64,000 bases of DNA, from NCBI RefSeq assembly GCF_024979235.1, contig NZ_JANLCM010000002.1, forward strand, positions 496,001 to 560,000. Reading direction: 5' to 3'. Below the pieces are notes generated by a model that saw only the letters and a program-made list of their open reading frames with translations, was not told where the DNA came from and did not search any database. Shown here piece after piece: positions 1 to 8,800 of the stretch. Every line of letters starts with the position of its first letter. Within the stretch, counting starts at the first letter, position 1. The translations under genes were made by a program, and so were the position numbers. The DNA is from Herbiconiux aconitum (GTDB taxonomy: Bacteria > Actinomycetota > Actinomycetes > Actinomycetales > Microbacteriaceae).

Positions 1-348
1 CGGGCCTCGTTGGTCGACGGCTATGCCTTCGTCGAGGGCGGAGAAGCCTGGCTCGACGCCGTGCACATCCCGGAGTACAACCAGGGCACCTGGAACAACC
101 ATCCGCCGCGCCGCAAGCGCAAGCTTCTGCTGCACAAGGAGCAGATCCTCAAGATCCACAACAAGACCAAAGAGGGCGGCTACACCCTCGTTCCGTTGAA
201 GCTGTACTTCAGCGACGGTCGCGCGAAGGTCGAGATCGCGGTGGCGAAGGGAAAGCGCGAGTACGACAAGCGCCAGGCCCTCCGCGAGCGGCAAGACAAG
301 CGCGAGGCCGATCGCGCCATCTCGAGCCACCGCAACCTCGGCGACTGA
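1..348 (+). CDS. smpB: SsrA-binding protein SmpB (5' end outside window)
   Basis: The reading frame is open from the first base, so the start lies upstream of the window; about 115 C-terminal residues are present of a family that is usually near 155-160. Visible SmpB signatures are the [22 protein letters not shown] block (RNA-binding beta barrel) and [12 protein letters not shown], followed by the basic tail [10 protein letters not shown] that enters the ribosomal decoding site. SmpB carries alanyl-tmRNA to stalled ribosomes in trans-translation. The tmRNA gene itself lies about 2.7 kb downstream on the same strand, the usual smpB-ssrA neighbourhood, although here four hundred-odd codons of unrelated genes intervene. 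Identification is firm. Confidence 0.96.
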   Translation, partial: RASLVDGYAFVEGGEAWLDAVHIPEYNQGTWNNHPPRRKRKLLLHKEQILKIHNKTKEGGYTLVPLKLYFSDGRAKVEIAVAKGKREYDKRQALRERQDKREADRAISSHRNLGD

Positions 349-381
349 CTCGCCCTCACCCCTCTCCGCGTCATCCCGCCC

Positions 382-466
382 CGTCGAAACGACGGAGTTT
401 CGCCGCGAAACGCACACACTACGGTGTGACACCCCGAACCCCGGGAGGAACTCCGTCGTTTCGACG
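382..466. repeat. Inverted-repeat hairpin between convergent genes
   Basis: An 18-bp perfect inverted repeat (CGTCGAAACGACGGAGTT at 382-399 and its complement at 449-466) encloses 49 bases that contain a smaller hairpin (CACAC/GTGTG at 413-428). It sits between the ends of smpB and a convergent SDR gene, so it could act as a bidirectional terminator. Its core GAAACGACGGAG also occurs as an inverted pair at 19272-19319, which suggests a dispersed intergenic repeat family. Confidence 0.6.
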
Positions 467-498
467 CGGTAAGACGCGGTAAGGGGGAGGGGTGTGGG

Positions 499-1464
499 TC
501 AGTCGGGGAGGTCGTAGGTGGCGCCCGTGAGGTGCTCAGCGGCGGCCCAGAGAGGGCGCGCGATCGCGGGGTCGCGGGCGTAGGGCTTCGCGCCGACGAC
601 GGCCGGACGGCCCTTCAGCTGTCGCCAGCCGGCGGGGCCCCAGTACTGCCCACCAGCGGCGGCGGCGTCGGTGGCGGCGGCCACGATCGGCCAGGCGCCC
701 GCATCCTTGCCTTGGGCGATCACACGATAGCCCGGGCGGAGGAGTGCCGGGGCGCTCTTCGGGGTGGGCAGGATGTCGCGTCGCGGTGCGAGCTCGTCGA
801 CCGAGTACCCCGGATGCGCCACCAGGCTCGCCACCGGAGCTTCCGCCAGGCGGAGCCGCCGGTCGAGCTCGAACCCGAAGGTCATTACGGCGAGCTTCGA
901 CCGCCCGTAGGTGCGGAACTCACGGAATCGCCCCGCCTCCGACTGCAGGTCGTCGAGATCGAGGCGGAAGAACTCGTGACTGATGCTGCCGAGGTGCACG
1001 ATGCGACCGGGCGTCGGCTGGGCCAGGAGAGCCGGGAGCATCCGCCCGATGAGGGCGAAGTGGCCGAGGAAGTTCGTGCCGATCATGGCTTCGAAGCCGT
1101 CAGCCGTGGTCTGTCGGCCGTGGGAGGCCAGCACACCCGCGTTGGCGATCAGAGCATCGACGCGGGGGAGCGCCGAGAGCTCGGCAGCGGCATCCGCGAT
1201 CGAGGAGAGATCGGCGAGGTCCAGGCGCACGAAGCGCGCGTCGGCCGCCGGCACCTGGGCGGAGAGGGAGCGGAGGGCTGCCGCGCCGCGTTCGGCGTTG
1301 CGGGCCGCGATCACCACCGTGCCGCCGGCTGCGGCGAGCTGCTCGCTCGCCCAATAGCCGAGGCCCCCGGTTCCGCCGGTGATCACGAAGGTGCGGCCCG
1401 TGAGGTCGGGCACGACGGGGGCGCCGCCTTGCGAGGCCACGGAGCGGGAATCTGCGCCGCTCAC
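499..1464 (-). CDS. Short-chain dehydrogenase/reductase (SDR) family protein
   Basis: A 321-residue NAD(P)-dependent oxidoreductase of the classical/retinol-dehydrogenase-like SDR type. The cofactor loop TGGTGGLG lies near residue 21, IANAG follows, and the active site is YGRSK (Tyr and Lys four apart) with the upstream Ser in LGSISHE. The GTG start at 1464 overlaps the TGA of the SIMPL-domain gene (GTGA), so the two are translationally coupled; a GTG a few codons further in is the alternative. Substrate is unknown. Homologues of this length are common in Actinobacteria and often carry the extra C-terminal region seen here. Confidence 0.85.
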   Translation of the reverse strand: MSGADSRSVASQGGAPVVPDLTGRTFVITGGTGGLGYWASEQLAAAGGTVVIAARNAERGAAALRSLSAQVPAADARFVRLDLADLSSIADAAAELSALPRVDALIANAGVLASHGRQTTADGFEAMIGTNFLGHFALIGRMLPALLAQPTPGRIVHLGSISHEFFRLDLDDLQSEAGRFREFRTYGRSKLAVMTFGFELDRRLRLAEAPVASLVAHPGYSVDELAPRRDILPTPKSAPALLRPGYRVIAQGKDAGAWPIVAAATDAAAAGGQYWGPAGWRQLKGRPAVVGAKPYARDPAIARPLWAAAEHLTGATYDLPD

Positions 1465-2132
1465 GCGAGCGCGGTCTGCGACGAGAAGCGGGCGTGCACG
1501 GTGGCCTCGATCACGATCGCGCTGGGCCGCAGTTCCATGCCTCCGCCGCCTGGCGCCCCTTTGGCCATGGCCATGGCGGCGAACTGCGTCGCCGGTGCCG
1601 GGTTGTCGAGCAGGCCGGGATCGGAGATCGAGATCGGCACGACATCGCCGAGCCCCAGCGCCGCGGCGTATTCGCGGGCCTTGGTGACGGCATCCACGAC
1701 CGCGCCCCGACGGGCCTCGGCCTGCAGTTCCTCCTCGGTCTCGCGGGAGAGCAGCCAATCGATGCCGTCGATCGCGATGCCGTCGCGGATGGAGACGACG
1801 TCGATCCACTCGGACAGGGCTTCGAAGTCGTCGAACTCGGCGTCGACGAAGACGGCGCTGTGGAACTCCACCGGCAGCCGGGTGGCGTCCTGACTCCAGG
1901 GGCGCTGCCCCCAGACGCGGATGTCTTCGGAGTGCCAGCCGATCACCGGCCCGTCGTGCTCGTCGAGGATCGACTCGAGAGACCCCGTGAGCGACTCGTG
2001 CGCCGCCCGCGTGGCCGCGAGCACACTGTCGCGTTTGGAGCCCTCGAAGCCCACCCCGATGCGCACCCGGGCGCGTTCGGGATTGCGGCGCAAGCGGCTC
2101 GACCCGGCCACGGTGATGATCGTCTCTGACAT
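1461..2132 (-). CDS. SIMPL domain-containing protein (DUF541)
   Basis: A 223-residue protein that starts MSETIITVAGS and shows the SIMPL/DUF541 pattern: a beta strand with V-x-V-x-G near the N-terminus, a long helix of the VLAATRAAHESLTGSLESI type, and a late conserved block KAREYAAALGL. No signal peptide is visible, so it should be cytoplasmic, unlike the periplasmic family members of Gram-negatives. The ATG at 2132 is preferred over an upstream in-frame ATG because GGAGG lies five bases before it. It is the first gene of a two-gene unit with the SDR. The function of the family is poorly known (oxidative stress, signalling links). Confidence 0.8.
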   Translation of the reverse strand: MSETIITVAGSSRLRRNPERARVRIGVGFEGSKRDSVLAATRAAHESLTGSLESILDEHDGPVIGWHSEDIRVWGQRPWSQDATRLPVEFHSAVFVDAEFDDFEALSEWIDVVSIRDGIAIDGIDWLLSRETEEELQAEARRGAVVDAVTKAREYAAALGLGDVVPISISDPGLLDNPAPATQFAAMAMAKGAPGGGGMELRPSAIVIEATVHARFSSQTALA

Positions 2133-2211
2133 GCCTCCACGATATTCCATGCGAAAGCACCGGCTCGTCCGCGTTCAACCGCGGTGCGGAACTCGTGCGG
2201 GAGAATGAATC

Positions 2212-2964
2212 ATGAGCTCAGCGTCACCCTCCGGATCTCTCGTTCCCGGCACCGTCAATTTCCGCGACGTGGGCGGCCTGGCCGCTGGTTCGGCCCTCGT
2301 GCGCAACGGTCGGCTGTTCCGATCGGATGCGCTGCACAGCCTGGGTGAGACCGGCCGCGCCGCGGTGCGCTCCCTCGACGTGCGCACCGTCATCGACCTC
2401 CGCGACGAACTCGAGGTGACGGCTGAACCCGACGAACTCGGCGGCCTCGACGTCACGGTCATCCACGACCCGGTGCTCGAGGGCTCGGCGATGTCGCTGG
2501 TGGCGCAGGGCGCCGACCTCGCGGCTCTGTACCGGCACATGACCGAACAGAGCGGCGCGGTGCTCACTCGCTGCGTCGGCCAGATCGCCCGCGCTGCCGA
2601 GGGTGGAGTCGTGGTGCACTGCACAGCCGGGAAAGACCGCACGGGCATCGTCGTCGCCCTTACGCTCGCAGCTCTCGGGGTCTCCCGCGGCGACATCGTG
2701 CGCGACTACGCGGTCACCGAGCAGAACCTCGCCGGCGCCTGGCTCGACGGCATGGTGGAGCGCGCCTCCCACCATGGCATCACGGTCGACGACGCCATCC
2801 GAGAACTGATCGGCGGCAGCCCGGCGACGGCGATCGAGGCCGTGCTCGACGAGGTCGACGAGCGCTACGGCTCCGCGGAGGGCTTTCTGCGTGCCCACGG
2901 ATCGAGCGACGACGATCTGATCGCCCTGCGGCGCACACTTCTGGTCGAATCTGTCGTAGACTAG
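2212..2964 (+). CDS. Tyrosine-protein phosphatase (MptpB-like, Y_phosphatase3)
   Basis: A 250-residue dual-specificity or tyrosine phosphatase. The P-loop HCTAGKDRTG at residues 136-145 supplies the catalytic Cys137 and Arg143, with the family-specific Lys and Asp next to them, as in Mycobacterium MptpB and related actinobacterial phosphatases. The N-terminal NFRDVGGL and LFRSDAL motifs are also typical. No signal peptide or membrane segment is visible. It stands alone, divergent from the SIMPL gene. Its physiological substrate (phosphoprotein or phosphoinositide) cannot be told from sequence. Confidence 0.88.
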   Translation: MSSASPSGSLVPGTVNFRDVGGLAAGSALVRNGRLFRSDALHSLGETGRAAVRSLDVRTVIDLRDELEVTAEPDELGGLDVTVIHDPVLEGSAMSLVAQGADLAALYRHMTEQSGAVLTRCVGQIARAAEGGVVVHCTAGKDRTGIVVALTLAALGVSRGDIVRDYAVTEQNLAGAWLDGMVERASHHGITVDDAIRELIGGSPATAIEAVLDEVDERYGSAEGFLRAHGSSDDDLIALRRTLLVESVVD

Positions 2965-3013
2965 AGGGCTGCTTCAGGGTGAGAGCCTTGGGCAGCGCTT
3001 GGCAACTCAACAG

Positions 3014-3450
3014 CGTGCACCAGTGACCCACCAGGGGGATGATCGGTTTCGACATCGCCTGCGAAACTGCGAGAAGCGGGTCGAGGATGCGGGGTTATCT
3101 CGTTAACGCCCTCCGCAAACTATAAGTGCCAATTCAAACAGCACTGTTGCGGCCAAGAAGGCCTCCTTCGCCCTTGCGGCGTAGGACTTCCTTCCTAGCT
3201 AAATAGCAACTGTCGGTCCGGGAATGCTCTCTACCCGGGTTCCGGCATTATCTAGAGAGATTGCTGCGTGGTTATGCCTTAGGGCCACGCGGGACTTGCA
3301 CTAAGACTGGGCTCGTCGACCTAGATGCCTGTAGCAAAGGTCGGAGCCGAGCAGAACGCCTCAACAGGCTACGCCCGTAGAAGGCGCAGAATCACAGCGA
3401 TGGACGGGGGTTCAATTCCCCCCATCTCCACCACCGGTCACTGGTGCACG
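3014..3450. repeat. 15-bp inverted repeats flanking ssrA (precursor stem)
   Basis: CGTGCACCAGTGACC at 3014-3028 is the exact reverse complement of 3436-3450. The two arms lie just outside the mature tmRNA ends and would pair in the precursor, extending the acceptor stem. This suggests processing of pre-tmRNA by a double-strand-specific nuclease such as RNase III, or a combined processing and termination role. Confidence 0.6.
3035..3433 (+). ncRNA. ssrA: Transfer-messenger RNA (tmRNA)
   Basis: One-piece tmRNA of about 399 nt. The 5' GGGGATGATCGGTTTCGACA and the 3' T-arm GGTTCAATTCC followed by CCCATCTCCACCA form the acceptor stem (GGGGATG with CATCTCC, one G-U pair), and CCA is encoded. The tag reading frame begins at the GCC at 3128 and ends at TAG 3182-3184, giving ANSNSTVAAKKASFALAA; the hydrophobic LAA end is the usual protease signal. 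Exact mature ends are inferred from pairing. It rescues stalled ribosomes together with SmpB, whose gene is upstream. Confidence 0.96.
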
Positions 3451-3533
3451 TTCGTTGGGATTGCCACCTTCTGTGCCTGCCACGTCTTCAGGCGGCAACC
3501 TCCTGTTCATCCGGCTACGACATCATCGGGTTC

Positions 3534-4391
3534 GTGTCTGAGGTGCAGCGGTATCGGGAACTCGCTGAAGCGTTGCGCGAACGGATAGCCGCGGGCGAAT
3601 TCGCCCACGGGAATTCGTTGCCGAGCGAGCAGGCGTTCGCGGTCGAATACGGGGTGACGCGCACGATCGTGCGCAGCGCCCTGCGCTGGCTGGAGCAGCG
3701 CGGACTCGTCACCGCGCGCCGCAACATCGGGTGGTTCCTGCGTGCGCCGCACCAGGTGCAAGGGTTCGACCGGCTGCGCTCCTTCACGCAGTGGGCGGAG
3801 GGGCGGGGCATGCTGGCCGGCGCGCGCATGGTGAGCCGGGAAAGTGGGCCGGCGACCGAGCGTGAGGCGCAACTTCTGCGCATCCCGATCGGCGAACCGG
3901 TGCTGCGCTGGAGCCGGATTCGCACGCTCGACGACCGCATCGTGATGCTCGAGCGTTCGAGTTGGGCGCCGTGGGTCGCGCCGCTGCTCGAGACCTTCCC
4001 CGATGACGGAGTGTCGTCGACCCAGGCTCTCGCAGAGGCGGGGGTGGCGGTGGTCTTCGGCAACCACCGGATCGAAGCCGTGGCCGCGTCGAGCGAGGAA
4101 GCTCGCCTGCTCGGGGTGCGCCGGTCGAGCCCCTTGCTGCAGGTGCGACGCGAGGTGTTCGCGAAAGATGGGCGTGTCGTCGAATTCGGCGTGGATCGCT
4201 ACCTTCCGAACACGATCGCCTTCGAGGCGCAGGCGGCCGGGACAGCAGACCACGCCGAGCGCGGACGACGCTCGGGGCCGGGGATGGCCGCGGGAGCAGC
4301 GATCCTGTTCGGCGCCCTCGTGGCCCACTGCGTACCGTGGGCCATCGCGGCCAACGATCTCGTGTCGGCGGCGAGCGATCTGGTCGCGTGA
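3534..4391 (+). CDS. GntR-family (HutC/UTRA) transcriptional regulator
   Basis: About 285 residues. The N-terminus (YRELAEALRERIAAGEF, then LPSEQAFAVEYGVTRTIVRSALRWLEQRGLV) is a GntR winged helix-turn-helix, and the remainder fits a UTRA effector domain (EPVLRWSRIRTLDDRIVMLERS, LLQVRREVFAKDGRVVEF). GTG 3534 is chosen; GTG 3543 is possible. An upstream ATG at 3444 would run out of the tmRNA flank with a non-conserved extension. The last about 35 residues are hydrophobic (AAILFGALVAHCVPWAI), an unusual tail for a GntR protein. Ligand and targets are unknown; the HupE-like gene 42 bp downstream may be co-transcribed. Confidence 0.82.
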   Translation: MSEVQRYRELAEALRERIAAGEFAHGNSLPSEQAFAVEYGVTRTIVRSALRWLEQRGLVTARRNIGWFLRAPHQVQGFDRLRSFTQWAEGRGMLAGARMVSRESGPATEREAQLLRIPIGEPVLRWSRIRTLDDRIVMLERSSWAPWVAPLLETFPDDGVSSTQALAEAGVAVVFGNHRIEAVAASSEEARLLGVRRSSPLLQVRREVFAKDGRVVEFGVDRYLPNTIAFEAQAAGTADHAERGRRSGPGMAAGAAILFGALVAHCVPWAIAANDLVSAASDLVA

Positions 4392-4432
4392 CGTTTACCT
4401 CCAGGTCACGAGAACCGGCTGCACTGAGCGGC

Positions 4433-5683
4433 ATGCCCCATCGTCGAATCGCACCACTCCTCCTCGCCGTGTTCGCCGCACTCCTCGCGCTGCTACCGGC
4501 CGCGCCCGCCGTCGCGCACACCTACTCCGCGACGGTGTACGCCGAGGTCACCGAACCGCAGCCGGGGCTCGTGCATGCCGTGCTCGACATCGAATACGTG
4601 CTGCTCGCCGTCGACGGCGGCGCGGCGATGGGCGATTCGGACTTCACCGAAGCCGCCTACGACGACGTGCAGGCGAGCGGGCAGGATCCCACGAAGCTCA
4701 CCCCGAAGGTTCTCGACGAGTACTCCGACACCGTGCTCGGTTACGTGCAGCCCCGTTTCGACATCGCGGTCGCTCCGGGCGCGGGTGAAGAGCCTGAGCC
4801 CTGTGCGAGCGACCTCGTCGAACCCCTCTCGATCGTGCTGATCGAGAACGTGCCGCACGCCCACTTCGTGCTCGACTACGACTGCCGGGCGTCCGTCGGC
4901 GCCGCGGCCCCCGCGTACCGGATCTCCACCCAGCTGTTCCCGAGCACCGGCCCGGGCGGCAAGACGACCACGGTGCTCAGCTACGACACCCGGTCGGGCT
5001 CGGGCGTCGCGAACCTCGACACCGACACGAGCCCGACCGTGACCACCGTGCAGGACTGGGGATCGCGGATGTGGGAGTTCTTCCTTCTCGGCGCCGAACA
5101 CCTGCTGACCGGACTCGACCACATCCTGTTCCTGCTGGCGCTCATCGTCGGCTCGCGACGTCTGCGCGACATCGTGCTCGCTGCCTCGGCGTTCACCGTG
5201 GCACACTCGCTGACCTTCATCCTCGCCGCGCTCGGCGTCGTGTCGGTTCCCGCGATCATCGTGGAGCCGCTCATCGCGGCCTCCATCGCGTTCGTCGCGA
5301 TCTGGTACCTGTACGGCGTCTGGCGTCGACGGCCGACGGTGATCGTGGAGACGGCGATGGTGCCGCCGCGCGCGCCCATGCGCGGCGCGGATTGGCTGCG
5401 GGTGGGCGTGGTGTTCCTCTTCGGCCTCATCCACGGTGTCGGTTTCGCGGGCGCGCTCGGCATCGACGAGCCCTTCAGTTGGGGCCTTCTCGGCGCCCTG
5501 CTCGTCTTCAACGTCGGCATCGAGGTGGTGCAGCTCAGCATCATCGCGATCGTGTTCCCGATCATGGTGCTGCTTCGGCGACGCTTCTCGCCGGTCGGCT
5601 TCTGGGTCGGAGTCGCCGTCTCGGCGGGAGTGGCGGTCGTCGGTCTGTACTGGTTCGTCGAGCGACTGGTCAATGCAGCCTGA
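4433..5683 (+). CDS. HupE/UreJ-family membrane protein
   Basis: A 416-residue protein with a signal peptide (RRIAPLLLAVFAALLALL, cleavage near AVAHT), an extracytoplasmic domain of about 190 residues, then a membrane domain of about six helices starting at LGAEHLLTGLDHILFLLALI. The His-rich HxxxGxDHILF motif and LIHGVGFAGAL are hallmarks of the HupE/UreJ_2 family, linked to nickel or other metal permeation in hydrogenase and urease loci; no such genes are present here. ATG 4433 was chosen because it places the signal peptide at the N-terminus; the in-frame extension upstream overlaps the GntR gene. Metal specificity is not predictable. Confidence 0.8.
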   Translation: MPHRRIAPLLLAVFAALLALLPAAPAVAHTYSATVYAEVTEPQPGLVHAVLDIEYVLLAVDGGAAMGDSDFTEAAYDDVQASGQDPTKLTPKVLDEYSDTVLGYVQPRFDIAVAPGAGEEPEPCASDLVEPLSIVLIENVPHAHFVLDYDCRASVGAAAPAYRISTQLFPSTGPGGKTTTVLSYDTRSGSGVANLDTDTSPTVTTVQDWGSRMWEFFLLGAEHLLTGLDHILFLLALIVGSRRLRDIVLAASAFTVAHSLTFILAALGVVSVPAIIVEPLIAASIAFVAIWYLYGVWRRRPTVIVETAMVPPRAPMRGADWLRVGVVFLFGLIHGVGFAGALGIDEPFSWGLLGALLVFNVGIEVVQLSIIAIVFPIMVLLRRRFSPVGFWVGVAVSAGVAVVGLYWFVERLVNAA

Positions 5684-5686
5684 TCG

Positions 5687-5722
5687 GCGGGCCCCTGCGC
5701 TCAGTGCGCACAGTGGGCCCGC
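5687..5722 (+). terminator. Hairpin terminator after the HupE-like gene
   Basis: GCGGGCCC (5687-5694) pairs with GGGCCCGC (5715-5722), and an inner TGCGC/GCGCA pair stacks inside. It starts four bases after the HupE-like stop codon. No T-run follows, as is common for actinobacterial terminators. The rest of 5684-5836 shows nothing else. Confidence 0.55.
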
Positions 5723-5836
5723 GAGTTCGGCGGAAATCGGGCGGGGAGAGCCCTCCTGACCGCTTCCGTTCACCTCCGCGTCGCTTGGCGGCGGTGGTCT
5801 TCATCCGTATCAATCGGCACTCGTCATCGGAGTCTC

Positions 5837-8800
5837 ATGCCTCTTCGCACACCCCCCTTACCTCCCCATCCTCGACACCCGTGGCTCCGCCGCGGTCTCG
5901 CGGCGACGATCGCTGCGGGTCTCGTGACGACAGCGGTCGTGGTCGCCGGTCCGGCGTTCGCCGCCGCTCCCGGCCCGGACGACGCCACCCACGAGACGGC
6001 GAGCACGCCGGCTCCGAGCGCCGACCAGGTCGACGTCGTGGACACGGTCGCTCCGATCGTGAACGCGGTGACCACCCCCGCCGGCAAGGCTGAGCTGAAC
6101 GTCGAGTACGTCGCTCCACAGGCCGAGGCCAGCGATGACCTCGATGCGGCGCCCGCCACCTCGATCTCGGTGACCGGACCGGATGGCGTCACCGCCCCGC
6201 TCGACCTCGCGACCCTCGCCTTCACGCCGAACGTCGACGGCGTCTACAGCCTCGTCTACCAGGCCGTCGACGCCGCGGGCAATGTCGGCACGATCCAGTA
6301 TCCCGTCGCGGTCGGCGATGCGTCAGCCCCCGAGTCGGCGCAGAAGGCGGATGCTCTGCCCGCTTCGACCGCCGACGGCGTGAACGACTGGAAGTTCTCG
6401 GCCATCGGCGACATCCACGACAACTGGGACGAGCTCAAGGAGGCCTACGACTTCTGGGCCACCCAAGACGTCGAGACGACCCTCTGGCCCGGTGACCTCA
6501 CCAACGGCAACTCCGAAGAGGAGTACTCCCAGCTCAAAGACGTCATCGACTCGGAGGACCACTACGGCATCGAGCACTACGTCTCGCTCGGCAACCACGA
6601 CACGACGAGCGGCGCCGACCTCGGCGACTACGCGCTCTTCGAGACCGCGACCGGGCAGCGCCCGAACGCCGACTACACGGTCAACGGCTACCACGTCATC
6701 ACGGTGAGCCCCGGCTCGGGCGAGTTCGCCGAAGACGCGGATGCCGCGCCCGGCACCGACTCCTCCGGCATGCCCACCACTGCGGCCAGCGGTTCCTACG
6801 GCTACGCGTCCACGTGGCTCAACACCCGCCTCGCGGCCGACACGGCCGCGGCTCCCGAGAAGCCCGTGTTCGTGCTGGTGCACGCCCCGCTCCGCTGCAC
6901 GCACTACGTCTCGAACGAGTGGTACGGCTCGGGACTGGCCACCGGCTGCGGCGACAATTTCGACTCGCTCTTCGAGAGCTACCCGCAGGCTGTGGTCTGG
7001 TCGGGCCACATCCACACGCCGAACCACATCCCCACCTCGCTCTGGCAGGGCACCCAGGCCGGCGGCGGTTTCACCACGGTCAACGCCCCGCCGCTCGCGT
7101 ACTACGAGATGGAGACCGGCGTCGTCAGCTCGGTCTCGAACGACGTCTCCGACTCGACGCCGGATGACGCGGGCAACAACCGCGAGACCGCGATCGTGGA
7201 GGTCGACGGCAGCAAGGTGACCATCACGAACTACGACCTCCAGGCCGACATGTGGGAGCCGACGGTCTGGGAGTGGGACGTCGCCGAGTCGCTCGACACC
7301 TCCAAGAGCTACGAGGAGCGCTTCCCGCTGGGAGACGCCCGTGCGAACCACACGGCAGGCCCGGTCTGGGATGCGAGCGACGCGATCACCGTGACGAACG
7401 TCAAGGAGAACACCGCGCAGGTCGACTGGACGCAGGCCGAGGCCGCGCCGAACGACGTGCACGACATCGTACAGAAGTACCTCGTCGAGGTGATCGACCC
7501 CGAGACGCGGGAGACCGCGGTCTCGTTCTACCGCTGGTCGCAGTACTACGTCATGCCGCTGCCTGACAGCGTCGGACACGAGGTCTGGGATCTCAAGCCC
7601 GGCACGGAGTACACGGTGCAGATCACCCCGATCAACGCCTGGTCGAAGGCCGGTGCGCCGCTGACGACCACGTTCACCACCACGGGCGAGAGCACGCACG
7701 AGACGTCGACCTTCGAGGACCACGGTGCCGCGATGCCCGCAGCCGACATGCTGGACATCGACTTCGACACCGTCAAGGACGTCTCGACGAACCCGGTGCC
7801 GTACGCGCTGCTGGATGCGACCGGAAAGGCCCCTGCGACCGGACAGCCGGCCCAGGTGCTGGTCAGTGCCGCCGACAAGCTGAAGCTCGTCGACGGGTAC
7901 ACCACGAGCGCGGCGTTCGTCGCGAACGGCCCCGGAGACGTCTTCACCTACGGCAACCCCGCGCTGGTGTCCAACGTCATGCGGATCACTCCGTTGAGTG
8001 CGACCCGCGGCACGTTGACCGACATCGCGGTCATCCAGGGCGCCGAATACGAGCTGGTTCGCCAGGTGATCACCTACGGACAGCCCTACCACGCCGCCCT
8101 GCGCTTGGACGGCGCCAACATGGACGTGTGGTTCGACGGCAAGAAGGTCGGAGGGTCGGATGTCTCGGCAGACCTTCTCGCGATCATGGCGGCTCCGCAG
8201 TACGACTACTACATGGTGGCCGGCGGCTCGACCGACGGCACGGGAACGATCGTCAACCCGTTCGACGGTGAGCTGAGCGTGGCGCGTGCCTACTCGACCG
8301 CCCTCACCGACGTCGAGATGGCCCGCATCGCCCACCAGGCGCAGCCGAGCACGGACTTCGTCCTGCCCGCGGTGCGCGCGGTCTCCGCGCCGGTGGGCGC
8401 CGGGACGGCGGGTGTCGAGTCCTCGTTCCCCGCCCTCGAGTCGGTGGACGACTCCGGCGTGGTCGCGGAGACGTCGATCACGGTTCTCGGACCGTCGGGC
8501 GACGAGCTGGGGTCGACGACCGGTGCGGCGGGTGCCTTCACCCCCGAGCTGCCGGGAGGCTACACCCTCGTGTATGCGGCCACCGACGGCGCCGGCAACG
8601 AGAACTCGGCACGGTACTCGGTGACCGTCGCGGCCGACCCGACCGTGCCGGCCGACCCGACGAACCCGGGCGACCCGGCCGATCCTGCCGACCCGACGAG
8701 CCCGTCCGCTCCCACGGACCCCTCCGGTTCCGCGGGTGCATCCGATCCGTCGGATGCGAGCGGGGCGTCGCAGAACGCCGGGGCACTCGCCAACACGGGT

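Noticed and set aside
499-2178. A single 559-codon minus-strand open frame covering both the SDR and SIMPL regions.
   Set aside because: Only its 3' part (499-1464) has SDR character; the upstream part is an Arg/His-rich shadow of the SIMPL gene in another frame. The two real genes overlap as GTGA.
3014-3450. tmRNA as the insertion site of an integrative element.
   Set aside because: The flanking repeats are inverted, not direct, and no integrase or phage gene is adjacent.
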